Assembly (NCBI GenBank): GCA_017998095.1 | Contig: JAGODU010000010.1 | Span: 1-51,853, forward strand | Origin: Prolixibacteraceae bacterium | Lineage (GTDB): Bacteria > Bacteroidota > Bacteroidia > Bacteroidales > Prolixibacteraceae | Direction of reading: 5' to 3' | Length of the DNA: 51,853 nucleotides | Part shown: positions 25,849 through 34,872 of the stretch, piece after piece | How the letters are laid out: every line of letters begins with the position of its first letter | Position numbering within the stretch: position 1 is the first letter of the stretch | Notes under the pieces: model-generated | Databases searched by the model: none | What the model saw: the letters and a program-made list of their open reading frames with translations, nothing else | Told to the model about the DNA's origin: nothing | Made by a program: the position numbers and the translations under genes

Positions 25849-27189
25849 CTATAAATTTCTTACCGCATCTTTAAATTGCCTTCCTCTATCTTCATAATTA
25901 TCAAATAAATCAAAACTTGCACATGCAGGAGAAAGAAGTACAGTGTCTCCATTTTCTGCAAGAAAATAAGCCGACTTTACCGCATGTACCATACTCTGTG
26001 TTTCTACAATTTCGGGAACAATCCCCTTATAAGCTTCAATTATCCTTGAATTGTCTTTACCCAGACATACTATTGCTTTTACTTTTTGCTTAACAAGCTC
26101 AGTAAGCTCGCTATAATCATTACCCTTGTCAATTCCTCCCACGATCCATACCGTAGGTCTGTTCATCGATTCGAGTGCATACCAGACTGAATTGATATTT
26201 GTGGCCTTCGAATCGTTTATAAATTCAATACCGTGTACTGTCAAATGCTTCTCCAATCTGTGCTCAACACCCCTAAAATCAGTCAGGCATTCCCGAATGA
26301 ACTCGCTTTTAATATTTGAAACCATTCCAACTATACCGGCGGCCATCGAATTACAAGCATTGTGCTTTCCCTGAAGGGATAAATCATATATTGACATCTC
26401 GAAAGTTTTTTTATTATATACTATTCTAATTTTTTCATTTTTAATAAATGCACCATTCTCTTCTCCTTTATTATCAAGAGTGAAGGGCATTAATGTTGAT
26501 TCAATTTTTCTTTTATTTACTTCTTCCCTTAAGATCGGATCATCACTGAAGTATATAAAGAAGTCATCCTTGGTCTGATTTTGAATTATTCTGAATTTGG
26601 AATCTATATAATTCTGCATATTGTATTCATATCTATCAAGATGATCCGGAGTGATATTCATCAAAACAGCAACATCTGCTTTAAAATCATACATTCCGTC
26701 AAGTTGAAAACTACTTAGCTCAATAACGTAATAATCAAAGTTTTCTTCGGCTACCATCCTCGCAAAACTTTTTCCGATATTCCCTGCAATTGCAACATTT
26801 AAACCTGCCCTCTTAAACATTTCATAAGTCAACATTGTAGTAGTTGTTTTACCATTGCTACCTGTAATGCAAATCATTTTGGCACTGGTATATTTATAGG
26901 CAAATTCTATCTCAGAAATTATTTGAATTTGTTTAGCTTTTATCTTTTTAATAATATCTACTTTATCAGGAATACCAGGACTTTTTACGACAAGTGAAGC
27001 TTTTAAAATTACATCTTCGGTATGCTGATTTTCTTCAAAAGGAATTTGCTTGTCTATAAGCTCAGTTTTATAAATCTCTTTAATTATACCATTGTCTGAT
27101 ACAAAAACATCATATCCTTGCTTTAATCCCAGTATAGCAGTACCCAAACCGCTTTCACCTGCACCTAATATTACCAGAAACTTCTTCAT
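25849..27189 (-). CDS. murD: UDP-N-acetylmuramoylalanine--D-glutamate ligase
   Basis: The ligase adds D-glutamate to UDP-MurNAc-L-Ala. With the start at the ATG at 27187-27189 it has 446 residues and begins [16 protein letters not shown], the usual MurD opening. The open frame continues 19 codons further upstream into mraY, but those residues do not look like MurD. The ATP loop is ITGSNGKTTTTMLTYEM, with LMNITPDHLDRYEY and the C-terminal FINDSKATNINSVWYAL and WIVGGIDKGNDY. The start codon overlaps the mraY stop by one base (TGATG), which supports the choice. Confidence 0.96.
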   Translation of the reverse strand: MKKFLVILGAGESGLGTAILGLKQGYDVFVSDNGIIKEIYKTELIDKQIPFEENQHTEDVILKASLVVKSPGIPDKVDIIKKIKAKQIQIISEIEFAYKYTSAKMICITGSNGKTTTTMLTYEMFKRAGLNVAIAGNIGKSFARMVAEENFDYYVIELSSFQLDGMYDFKADVAVLMNITPDHLDRYEYNMQNYIDSKFRIIQNQTKDDFFIYFSDDPILREEVNKRKIESTLMPFTLDNKGEENGAFIKNEKIRIVYNKKTFEMSIYDLSLQGKHNACNSMAAGIVGMVSNIKSEFIRECLTDFRGVEHRLEKHLTVHGIEFINDSKATNINSVWYALESMNRPTVWIVGGIDKGNDYSELTELVKQKVKAIVCLGKDNSRIIEAYKGIVPEIVETQSMVHAVKSAYFLAENGDTVLLSPACASFDLFDNYEDRGRQFKDAVRNL

Positions 27190-28442
27190 CAACGCATTTT
27201 CAAGGTTATCACACTTACAATAGCCAATATCATTGCAACAATCCAAAATCTCGAAACGATTTTAGCCTCATGATATCCTTTCTTTTGATAATGATGATGA
27301 AGAGGAGCCATTAAAAATATCCTCTTCCCTTCACCATATTTTCTTTTTGTATATTTAAAATATCCAACTTGCATTACAACAGAAAGATTCTCGGCTACGA
27401 ATATTCCACAGAATAATGGAATCATTATCTCTTTTCTGATTATAATTGCAAATACCGCCAGAATTCCTCCTAATGCTAAACTTCCTGTATCACCCATGAA
27501 AACCTGAGCCGGAAATGCATTATACCACAAGAATCCAACAGTAGCTCCAATAAATGCAGCAACAAAAATTGAAAGTTCACCTATATTCGGGATAAACATT
27601 ATATTTAAGTAATCTGCTAAAGCTATGTGACCACTTACATAAGCTAAAATACCTAGAGTAGATGCACTAATAGCTGTTGTACCAGCAGCTAATCCATCAA
27701 GTCCATCAGTAAGGTTAGTAGCATTTGAAACTGAGGTTATTATAAATATTATCAATAATATGTAAAAAATCCATGTTACTATATCTTGAATACTATCAGG
27801 CAAAAATTTAAAAAGACTCTTATAATCAAGCTCCTGTCCTTTAACAAAGGGAATAGTTGTTTTTGTTGACTTTACTTCTTTAGTAGTATAGCTCACTTCC
27901 TTCTGCCCTGTTTCCTGATTTACCTGAACTTGAGTAATGTATTTCCCATGCTTATCTGTTACTTTTTCACGTACAACAACGTCATCACTAAGATAAAGGG
28001 TTGCAGCCACAATCAATCCCAGAGAAACTTGTCCCATAATCTTAAACTTCCCTGCAAGACCTTCTTTATCTTTTTTAAATACTTTTATATAATCATCAAT
28101 AAAACCTATTAATCCTAACCAGATTGTTGTAATGATCATTAGCCATACATAAATATTGTCTAATCGTGCAAACAAGAAAGTTGGCAAAAGGATAGAAGTA
28201 AGTATTATTATTCCACCCATCGTAGGTGTTCCTTTTTTTTGTAATTGCCCTTCCAGTCCAAGATTGCGAACTTCTTCACCAATTTGCTTTTTCCTGAGAA
28301 TTGATATTATTTTTTTCCCATATATCATTGTTAAGACTAATGATAATATAGCCGAAGCTGCAGCTCTGAATGAAATGTATTGGAAAACTCCTAACCCGGG
28401 AATATCCCATTGCTCAATCAATGAATAGATGTAATAAATCAT
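27189..28442 (-). CDS. mraY: Phospho-N-acetylmuramoyl-pentapeptide-transferase
   Basis: The 417-residue polytopic enzyme transfers phospho-MurNAc-pentapeptide to undecaprenyl phosphate, forming lipid I. It has about ten membrane helices and the catalytic segments [32 protein letters not shown] and [12 protein letters not shown], plus the [13 protein letters not shown] motif. It is longer than the ~360-residue E. coli enzyme because of an extra hydrophilic stretch of about 45 residues (roughly 152-195) between two membrane helices. Longer MraY proteins of this kind are usual in Bacteroidota. It starts 11 bp after murE. Confidence 0.96.
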   Translation of the reverse strand: MIYYIYSLIEQWDIPGLGVFQYISFRAAASAILSLVLTMIYGKKIISILRKKQIGEEVRNLGLEGQLQKKGTPTMGGIIILTSILLPTFLFARLDNIYVWLMIITTIWLGLIGFIDDYIKVFKKDKEGLAGKFKIMGQVSLGLIVAATLYLSDDVVVREKVTDKHGKYITQVQVNQETGQKEVSYTTKEVKSTKTTIPFVKGQELDYKSLFKFLPDSIQDIVTWIFYILLIIFIITSVSNATNLTDGLDGLAAGTTAISASTLGILAYVSGHIALADYLNIMFIPNIGELSIFVAAFIGATVGFLWYNAFPAQVFMGDTGSLALGGILAVFAIIIRKEIMIPLFCGIFVAENLSVVMQVGYFKYTKRKYGEGKRIFLMAPLHHHYQKKGYHEAKIVSRFWIVAMILAIVSVITLKMR

Positions 28443-28453
28443 ATCTGCAATAT

Positions 28454-29911
28454 TTATTCAATTTCAAATACTTTTTTAATAACCTCTTTATCATCAAAGT
28501 GATATTTAACTCCATTAATTTCCTGATAGTTTTCATGTCCCTTCCCTGCAATCAGAATTATGTCTCCAGGAATTGCCAGCATAACAGCAGTTTTAATTGC
28601 TTCATATCTGTCCTGTATTGTCAGTACTTTCTTAGAGTTATTTATATCAACTCCACTTTCCATATCTCTTAATATTTCTTTAGGATCCTCTGTTCTGGGA
28701 TTATCTGAAGTTAAGATCACTTTATCACTGTATTTACAAGCTATTGAGGCCATCTTCGGACGTTTGGTCTTATCCCTGTCCCCACCTGCACCTGCTACAC
28801 ATATTATAGCTTCATTTTTACTTCTGATTTCATTAATTGTTGAAAGAACATTTTCTAAAGCATCTGGAGTATGAGCATAATCAACAATTGCAAATTTTCC
28901 TTCCGGTGATTTAATAACTTCAAACCTCCCATTCACCGGAATCATTTTACTTAACTCTACCAAAACATTTTGCTTTTCAAAACCAATTAAAAGAGAAGCG
29001 CTATAAACAGCCAGAAGATTATATGCATTGAATTTCCCTACAAAATGAGTCCAAACCTCATTTGAATCCAAATTCAATAGCATGCCATCAAAATGACTTT
29101 CAAGTATTTTACATTTATAATCGGCTAAAGTTCTTAATGAATAAGTATATTTTTTTGCTTTTGTATTCTGCACTATTATGTTCCCGTTTTTATCATCAAT
29201 GTTTGTAAGGGCAAATGCTTCAGGCTTAAGAAAATCAAAGAATTGTTTTTTAACTCTCAAATATTCATCAAATGTCTTATGGTAATCCAAATGATCATGT
29301 GTAATATTTGAAAATATTGCTCCATCAAAGTCTAATCCAAAAATCCTGTTTTGATCAATTGCATGTGAACTGACTTCCATAAAACAATACTCACAACCTT
29401 CATTAACCATTTCAAAGAGTAGCTTGTTAAGCTGTAATTGATCAGGAGTTGTATGTGATGATTGGTATTCTTTGTCGCTTATTAAATATACTATTGTAGA
29501 AATCAATCCTGATTTAAAACCAAGACTGCTTGCCATTCGATATAACAACGTTGCGGTTGTTGTCTTTCCATTTGTACCTGTTACTCCATAAAGTTTAAGC
29601 TTTTGGGAAGGATTATCATAAAAATTGGAAGCAATTATACCAAGGCTGGCTGAAGAGTTTTTAACTTTTAAATATGTAATGTCATTATTAATTTCTGAAG
29701 GAAGCTTTTCACAAATAATAACAACAGCACCATTCCCTATCGCCTTTTCTATATAATCATGACCATCATTATGTGTTCCGCTTATTGCAAAGAAAATAAA
29801 ACCCGGTTCTACTTTTCTTGAATCAATTTCTATTCCTTTTATATTGAGATCAATTTCTCCAATTGATTTCTGAATTGTCAAACCACATAAAAGCTTTTCA
29901 AGTTTCTTCAT
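28454..29911 (-). CDS. murE: UDP-MurNAc-L-Ala-D-Glu--meso-diaminopimelate ligase
   Basis: The 485-residue ligase adds the third residue of the peptidoglycan stem peptide. The ATP loop is [15 protein letters not shown], followed by [13 protein letters not shown] and [12 protein letters not shown]. The substrate motif [10 protein letters not shown] carries the DNPR sequence of enzymes that use meso-diaminopimelate rather than lysine, so the wall should be of the DAP type. It sits 15 bp after ftsI and 11 bp before mraY in the dcw operon. Confidence 0.97.
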   Translation of the reverse strand: MKKLEKLLCGLTIQKSIGEIDLNIKGIEIDSRKVEPGFIFFAISGTHNDGHDYIEKAIGNGAVVIICEKLPSEINNDITYLKVKNSSASLGIIASNFYDNPSQKLKLYGVTGTNGKTTTATLLYRMASSLGFKSGLISTIVYLISDKEYQSSHTTPDQLQLNKLLFEMVNEGCEYCFMEVSSHAIDQNRIFGLDFDGAIFSNITHDHLDYHKTFDEYLRVKKQFFDFLKPEAFALTNIDDKNGNIIVQNTKAKKYTYSLRTLADYKCKILESHFDGMLLNLDSNEVWTHFVGKFNAYNLLAVYSASLLIGFEKQNVLVELSKMIPVNGRFEVIKSPEGKFAIVDYAHTPDALENVLSTINEIRSKNEAIICVAGAGGDRDKTKRPKMASIACKYSDKVILTSDNPRTEDPKEILRDMESGVDINNSKKVLTIQDRYEAIKTAVMLAIPGDIILIAGKGHENYQEINGVKYHFDDKEVIKKVFEIE

Positions 29912-29926
29912 ACTTCTTTTAATCTT

Positions 29927-32038
29927 TTAACTTAAACTCAGATACACTACCTGCCCTCTGCCACAAGTAGTTCCCGGTTGTGGAGATTGCCTTACAACCT
30001 TGCCAATTCCGCTAATGTTACATTTATAACCTGCCCCTTCAATAATAAAAATCGCATCCGAAGCTCCCATCCCAAACACATTAGGAATTTGCCCTTTTAC
30101 ATAATTCTTTCCTTTTAACTCTACTATTTTTTCTTCTTCATTTGTTGAAACCCAATCTGCATCATCTTTTGGGGATTTATATCTTAAATCCAATTCTTTG
30201 CATACTACCTTCGTCTCCTTCTCAAGCCCATTAAATAAAGGAGGAAGATTCTTATTATCCTTTGGCTTTTGAACACTCTCAATATTAATATCCGTAGACA
30301 TAACGCAATCAGCTATATTCCTGAAAACTGGTCCGGCAATTGAACCTCCGTAATAATCTCCTTTAGGTTCAGAAATAACAACAACACATGAATACTTTGG
30401 ATTTTCTGCCGGGAAATATCCAGCAAATGAAGCTCTGTATCGACTATCCAAATATCCCCTCTTCTTATCATATATCTTTGCTGTACCGGTCTTACCCGCA
30501 AACCGATATTTGCTTGACCTTATATTTTTAGCAGTTCCATTTTCAACTACCCCCTCCAACAAAGACTTTAACTTCCTTAATGTAGAATTGCTACAAATAG
30601 AATATTTAAGAACCTCAGGCTCATATATCTTTTGAATATCACCATTATCCCTGATTGATTCAACAAACATTGGCTTCATCATTTTGCCATCATTGGCAAC
30701 AGCATTATATAATGTCAAGATCTGCAATGGTGAAATTTGTAATTCATAACCATGCGAAATCCATGTTAAAGAAGTTCCCCACCAATTATCATCTGTAGGA
30801 TACTTTATATATGGTTTTGATTCACCCTTGAATCCAAGATCCAGCTTTTCATTTAATCCCAGCCGGTAAATCCTGTTTATAAATTCTTTTTCCCTGCCTT
30901 TATAACACTTATTAATTATTTTAGCTATTCCAACATTTGAAGACCGTTCAAAAATTTCTTTAACAGTCATCTTACCATGCTCACCGTGCCCGTAATCACT
31001 GTCATAAATAGTCTTATCGTAAATCTTCCACTTCCCGTCTTCAATATCAAAAACATCAGATGTATCAACCAAACCTTCCTCCATTGCAACCAACATTGAA
31101 GCAAGCTTAAAAGTCGATCCCGGCTCTGTACATCCTTCATGTCCGTATGCATAGTTGTATATTTCCTGATACTCCCCATTTTTTAACCCCAAGTTTGAAA
31201 TAGCTCTGATTTTGCCTGTACTAACTTCCATTACTACTGCGGTTCCATATTCTGCATCACTTTTTATTAACTGATTGCGCAGGTAAGTTTCAGTAACATC
31301 CTGTAAGTAAACATCAATAGTAGTGTATATATCTCTTCCTTTTTCCGGCTCAATAGATGTAATGTTTACCCACCTGCCGGAAAGATTTTGCTGTACCTGC
31401 AGTCCTTCGTTTCCTTTTAAATAATCTTCATACATTCCTTCAATTCCGGATATCCCTTTTGTTCCCTGATATCCATCACCTGTGCCTTTATTGACTAAAC
31501 CAATAGTTCTGGAGGCCATTCTCCCTTGCGGTGAGAAACGAATATTTTCCTGAACCACTATAAATCCTCCCTTAAATTTTCCCAGTTTGAATATTGGGAA
31601 TGTCTCTATTTTCTTTAATTGCTCGTATGTTACTTTTTGCGGATGTATCAAATAATACCTGTCTTTTCTTTTATATGCAGCTAAAAGCTCTTTTTTAAAT
31701 TGAGAACTTGATTTATCAGGGAAAATTTTAGAAAGCTTTTTCGAGAGACTGCTTACCTCGTTATTAAAAACAGCCCTTACAGTAGGAGCACCAAGATCAA
31801 ATCTAATTTCATAAAATGGTACTGAAGTAGATAATACTCTTCCGTCGTGAGCACATATATCACCTCTTATACCTTCAATAACTGATTCTCTGTCTTCAAG
31901 ATACTTTACTTTACTTCCCCATTTCTCACTCCCTGTTAGCTGTATAATTACTATCTTTACGACAATGCTTAATGAAAAAATCAATACTATTGCCAACAGT
32001 ATGGTATAGCGGAATAATATGATCTTTCTTAAATTCAT
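29927..32038 (-). CDS. ftsI: Septal penicillin-binding protein (class B transpeptidase) with C-terminal PASTA domain
   Basis: The 703-residue protein cross-links septal peptidoglycan. A short cytoplasmic start and one membrane helix (about 10-33) lead into the class B PBP dimerisation domain. The transpeptidase domain has STFK with the active serine at S308, SSN at 366-368 and the third motif in FAGKTGTAKIY. The last ~60 residues (GQIPNVFGMGASDAIFIIE to the end) form one PASTA domain, as in Spo/Pbp proteins of Gram-positives and most Bacteroidota FtsI. It follows the FtsL-like gene by 10 bp; together with FtsW it forms the septal synthase. Confidence 0.95.
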   Translation of the reverse strand: MNLRKIILFRYTILLAIVLIFSLSIVVKIVIIQLTGSEKWGSKVKYLEDRESVIEGIRGDICAHDGRVLSTSVPFYEIRFDLGAPTVRAVFNNEVSSLSKKLSKIFPDKSSSQFKKELLAAYKRKDRYYLIHPQKVTYEQLKKIETFPIFKLGKFKGGFIVVQENIRFSPQGRMASRTIGLVNKGTGDGYQGTKGISGIEGMYEDYLKGNEGLQVQQNLSGRWVNITSIEPEKGRDIYTTIDVYLQDVTETYLRNQLIKSDAEYGTAVVMEVSTGKIRAISNLGLKNGEYQEIYNYAYGHEGCTEPGSTFKLASMLVAMEEGLVDTSDVFDIEDGKWKIYDKTIYDSDYGHGEHGKMTVKEIFERSSNVGIAKIINKCYKGREKEFINRIYRLGLNEKLDLGFKGESKPYIKYPTDDNWWGTSLTWISHGYELQISPLQILTLYNAVANDGKMMKPMFVESIRDNGDIQKIYEPEVLKYSICSNSTLRKLKSLLEGVVENGTAKNIRSSKYRFAGKTGTAKIYDKKRGYLDSRYRASFAGYFPAENPKYSCVVVISEPKGDYYGGSIAGPVFRNIADCVMSTDINIESVQKPKDNKNLPPLFNGLEKETKVVCKELDLRYKSPKDDADWVSTNEEEKIVELKGKNYVKGQIPNVFGMGASDAIFIIEGAGYKCNISGIGKVVRQSPQPGTTCGRGQVVYLSLS

Positions 32039-32048
32039 TTCTTAATTA

Positions 32049-32387
32049 TCAGTCAATTTTTATTTTTCTGGGAGGTTCATTAGATTGCTTTAATCCTAAT
32101 CCCCTCTTCTGTGTTTCCTTTAAAATTGTTGAGTAACGGCTCAGCCTCATCAACCTGGCTTCTGTTGTTGCTGATTCGGATCTTAGTGCTCTGACCTGTT
32201 CTTGCACAAGATGTGTTTCTCTAAGTATCTTTTCACCTCTAAATCGGGTCGATATCATAAATAATCCCAGAAAAGCCAACAAAACAACTATCGGCAACCA
32301 TTTCAGAATGTTTTCATTTAAAAAAACACTGCCGAGTATAATCTGCCTTACTCCTACCTTATTCTTTTGTTTTCCTTCTTCAGCCAT
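32049..32387 (-). CDS. ftsL: FtsL-like cell division protein
   Basis: A small bitopic protein lies between rsmH and ftsI, the standard ftsL position. From the ATG at 32385-32387 it has 112 residues; an upstream GTG at 32420 would overlap rsmH and is less likely. It has a basic start, one membrane helix (about 28-48, ILKWLPIVVLLAFLGLFMIS) and a periplasmic helix (RETHLVQEQVRALRSE onward) likely to form a coiled coil. FtsL works with FtsB and FtsQ to activate FtsWI. Sequence identity in the family is minimal, so the call rests on topology and position. Confidence 0.85.
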   Translation of the reverse strand: MAEEGKQKNKVGVRQIILGSVFLNENILKWLPIVVLLAFLGLFMISTRFRGEKILRETHLVQEQVRALRSESATTEARLMRLSRYSTILKETQKRGLGLKQSNEPPRKIKID

Positions 32388-32388
32388 T

Positions 32389-33291
32389 TTATATTCTTTC
32401 AGCAATCCTGAGTTTTGCACTCCTTGCTCTTGGATTAATATTTATTTCTTCACCTGATGGCATGACAACCTTTTTACCTGCCTGCTTGAATTTCAATATT
32501 TTATTGCCAAAAAAATCCAATTGTACATTTCCTGAAAATCCCCCTTTGTTTAAAAAATTCTTAACTAACCTGTCTTCCAAAGAATGATAACTTATTATTA
32601 CAAGACGCCCTCCCGGATTTAAAACATCGGCTGCATCTTCTAAAAAACTTTTTAATGTGTCCAGTTCTTTATTTACTTCAATTCTGATAGCCTGAAATAT
32701 CTGAGCTAAATATTTACTTGCCGATTTCACTGGAATTAATGGTCTTAATATTTCAGTCAAAGAATTTGTATCAAGTATCCTTTTATTTTGCCTTTCCTTA
32801 ACAATTGCAGATACAACTTTTCTTGCATTGTCAATTTCTCCATATTCTCTGAAGATTCTGATCAGTTCATTTTCTTCATATTCATTAATAACAGCCTCTG
32901 CTGTCAATTTGCCCTTCTGGTTCATCCTCATATCCAGATCACCATTAAACCTGAATGAAAAACCACGTTCTGCAACATCAAAATCATGCGATGAAACTCC
33001 CAAATCAGCTAAAATTCCATCTACTTTCTCAAATCCATAATACCTTAGGAAATTCTTTAAATACTTGAAATTATGATTTACAAAAATAAATCGGTCATCT
33101 TGTATTATATTTTCAATTGAATCTGAATCCTGGTCAAAGGAAATCAACTTTCCATCTTCTAGTTTATTTATTATTGCCTTTGAATGACCTCCTCCTCCAA
33201 AAGTAACATCAACATATATTCCTTGGGGTTTAATATTTAGACCTTCAATTGATTCATCCAATAAAACAGGTATATGATAATTGTTATCCAT
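32389..33291 (-). CDS. rsmH: 16S rRNA (cytosine-1402-N4)-methyltransferase
   Basis: The 300-residue methyltransferase (MraW) modifies C1402 in the ribosomal P site. It begins NYHIPVLLDESIEGL, has the SAM-binding VDVTFGGGGHSKAII, the GILADLGVSSHDFD motif, RGFSFRFNGDLDMRM and the closing VIISYHSLEDRLVKNF. These are the family's conserved blocks. It follows mraZ by 12 bp at the head of the dcw cluster and is of normal length. Confidence 0.97.
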   Translation of the reverse strand: MDNNYHIPVLLDESIEGLNIKPQGIYVDVTFGGGGHSKAIINKLEDGKLISFDQDSDSIENIIQDDRFIFVNHNFKYLKNFLRYYGFEKVDGILADLGVSSHDFDVAERGFSFRFNGDLDMRMNQKGKLTAEAVINEYEENELIRIFREYGEIDNARKVVSAIVKERQNKRILDTNSLTEILRPLIPVKSASKYLAQIFQAIRIEVNKELDTLKSFLEDAADVLNPGGRLVIISYHSLEDRLVKNFLNKGGFSGNVQLDFFGNKILKFKQAGKKVVMPSGEEININPRARSAKLRIAERI

Positions 33292-33303
33292 CTTTGCAAT
33301 TAT

Positions 33304-33756
33304 TTAAAAATTTCCTCCAAGAAATTCTTCAAACAATCCTCCAAATTCTTCATCAGGCAGCATCGATTTCTTAAATTCTTCAACATCCCACAATCTGATC
33401 CTGTCTCCCTGACCTGTAAAAACTACATCTTTTACTATACCTTTTTTCTCAAAAAATGAATTAGGAATATTTAATCGACCATTCTCTGCTATTGAAACCT
33501 TAGTAAAGTTTTGATAAAATTTATCAAGCAACCTGCTCTGCCTGGGATCATTAGGATTTAGTTTCGATTTAATGTAAAGAATTCTCTTTTCCCATGAACT
33601 TGCAGGATACAAATTCAAACACCTTTCATAAGGATCCAATTCAACAATAAACCCCTCTTCATATTCCTCACCAAGCTCTTTTTTATAACTTGATGGCAAT
33701 ACTACTCTTCTTTTATCGTCTACAGTAGCATTATATTGACTAGAGAATACAGGCAT
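33304..33756 (-). CDS. mraZ: Transcriptional regulator MraZ
   Basis: The 150-residue protein has the two AbrB/SpoVT-like halves of MraZ, each with its conserved D/E-x-x-x-R and P motif: VDDKRRVVLPSSYK near residue 11 and AENGRLNIPNSFFE near 94. MraZ binds direct repeats in its own promoter and controls the dcw operon. It is the first gene of this 15-gene cluster. Immediately upstream lies an array of five repeats spaced 10-11 bp, overlapping a good promoter, which fits autoregulation exactly. Confidence 0.96.
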   Translation of the reverse strand: MPVFSSQYNATVDDKRRVVLPSSYKKELGEEYEEGFIVELDPYERCLNLYPASSWEKRILYIKSKLNPNDPRQSRLLDKFYQNFTKVSIAENGRLNIPNSFFEKKGIVKDVVFTGQGDRIRLWDVEEFKKSMLPDEEFGGLFEEFLGGNF

Positions 33757-33780
33757 ATAGGTTTAGATATTTTAAAAAAT

Positions 33781-33811
33781 CAAAATTAGAATTTATTCCA
33801 CTTTATTACAA
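33781..33811 (-). promoter_or_regulatory. dcw operon promoter upstream of mraZ
   Basis: On the minus strand TAATTTTG (33788-33781) matches the Bacteroidota -7 element TAnnTTTG exactly, and a TTG (33811-33809) lies 20 bases further upstream, at the standard -33 distance. Transcription would start about 17 bases before the mraZ ATG. The core of the promoter is filled by the repeats listed separately. Confidence 0.7.
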
Positions 33812-33842
33812 TTTTATTCCACTTTATTACACATTATTTCAC
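33793..33842 (-). promoter_or_regulatory. Five direct repeats, probable MraZ-binding array
   Basis: On the plus strand the repeats begin with TTATT at 33793, 33803, 33814, 33824 and 33834, so the spacing is 10, 11, 10 and 10 bp. On the minus strand they read GTGAAATAA, TGTAATAA, GTGGAATAA, TTGTAATAA and GTGGAATAA. An 18-bp unit containing two of them is repeated perfectly at 33793-33810 and 33814-33831. MraZ is known to bind G-rich direct repeats spaced about one helical turn in its own promoter, so the array is the likely operator. Confidence 0.7.
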
Positions 33843-34008
33843 TACTTTTTACTTAAAACTTTTCAACAAATTGTTTAAAACTGTCTCGCGCAGGATATTA
33901 ACTTAAAGTAGGCTTCCTTAGTTTTAAAGCAGCCTGAAACATTTTACTTTTAGTTAAAATAGTATTATAAAAAATTTATTACTTTTCGGGGCTTTTAAAA
34001 AATACTAA

Positions 34009-34842
34009 ATGGAGGGAGAAGAAATCAACGAAATTTTTCAACCTGTTGAATTAAGAAAAATAATTGAAGGCAAAAATCCAAAGCTCGCAAAAAGAATTCC
34101 TGGATTTGTTTATTATTTACTTAATAAGATACTTCACTTAAACGAAGTAAATGAAATTATTAAAAATCGTAAAAGCAACTCCAGCATTGAGTTTATTACT
34201 GAAGTGATAAACTACTCCGGATCCAAATACGAAATATCAGGACTGGATAATATTCCAGAATCAGGAAAATTTATCTTCGCTTCAAACCATCCCCTTGGTG
34301 GTCTTGATGGATTAATTCTACTTAAATTATTAAACGAGAAAGTTGGAACAACAAGAACTATGACAAACGATTTCCTTCTGGAAATTGGTCCATTGAGAGA
34401 GTTATTTATTCCAATAAATAAAGTCGGTAAACAAGCCCGCAATACTGCTCCCCTGGTTGAAGATCTATATAATTCTGAACACCAGATACTGATTTTCCCT
34501 GCTGGATTATGCTCAAGAAAAATCAATGGCAAGATTACAGATCTTAACTGGAATAAACATTTTATACAAAAAGCAATTGAATATAAAAGAGATATAATCC
34601 CAATTCACTTTGAAGGAAGAAATTCTAATTTCTTTTACAACCTGGCCAACCTAAGGAAAAAATTGAAGATCAAATTTAATGTTGAAATGACTTTTCTTGC
34701 CGATGAGATGTTTAGAAAAAAAAGACGCTTTTATAAAGTCAACATCGGTAAACCGATTCCATATACTTATTTTGACAATTCTAAAAAACCTTTAGAGTGG
34801 GCAAAAGAAATTAAAAATATCTCGGACTCACTTATAAGTTAA
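34009..34842 (+). CDS. PlsC-like lysophospholipid acyltransferase, probable glycine-lipid O-acyltransferase (GlsA-like)
   Basis: This 277-residue protein belongs to the glycerolipid acyltransferase superfamily. The catalytic block is SNHPLGGLDG with His94 and Asp100. Five residues lie between them, where classical PlsC enzymes have four (HX4D). Other blocks are the arginine-containing LREL-x-IPINKVG region, IFPAGLCSRK and IIPIHFEGRNSNFF. It has no long membrane helix. The next gene, 30 bp downstream, is an N-acyltransferase of the OlsB/GlsB type. In Bacteroides the pair GlsB/GlsA makes glycine and serine-glycine lipids: GlsB puts a 3-hydroxy acyl chain on glycine and GlsA esterifies it. The assignment here is inferred from the pairing. 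Confidence 0.8.
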   Translation: MEGEEINEIFQPVELRKIIEGKNPKLAKRIPGFVYYLLNKILHLNEVNEIIKNRKSNSSIEFITEVINYSGSKYEISGLDNIPESGKFIFASNHPLGGLDGLILLKLLNEKVGTTRTMTNDFLLEIGPLRELFIPINKVGKQARNTAPLVEDLYNSEHQILIFPAGLCSRKINGKITDLNWNKHFIQKAIEYKRDIIPIHFEGRNSNFFYNLANLRKKLKIKFNVEMTFLADEMFRKKRRFYKVNIGKPIPYTYFDNSKKPLEWAKEIKNISDSLIS

Positions 34843-34872
34843 ACTTATTTAATCAATTCGATAATAATAAAA

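Noticed and set aside
27190..27246. Extended N-terminus of murD
   Set aside because: The 19 extra codons overlap mraY and encode cysteine-rich residues foreign to MurD; the ATG at 27189 gives the normal start.
32388..32420. GTG start for the FtsL-like gene
   Set aside because: It would overlap the end of rsmH by 32 bases; the ATG at 32387 gives a typical charged start.
16849..33756. Missing murF, ddl and murB in the division cluster as evidence of gene loss
   Set aside because: These genes are commonly located elsewhere in Bacteroidota genomes, so their absence here is not informative.
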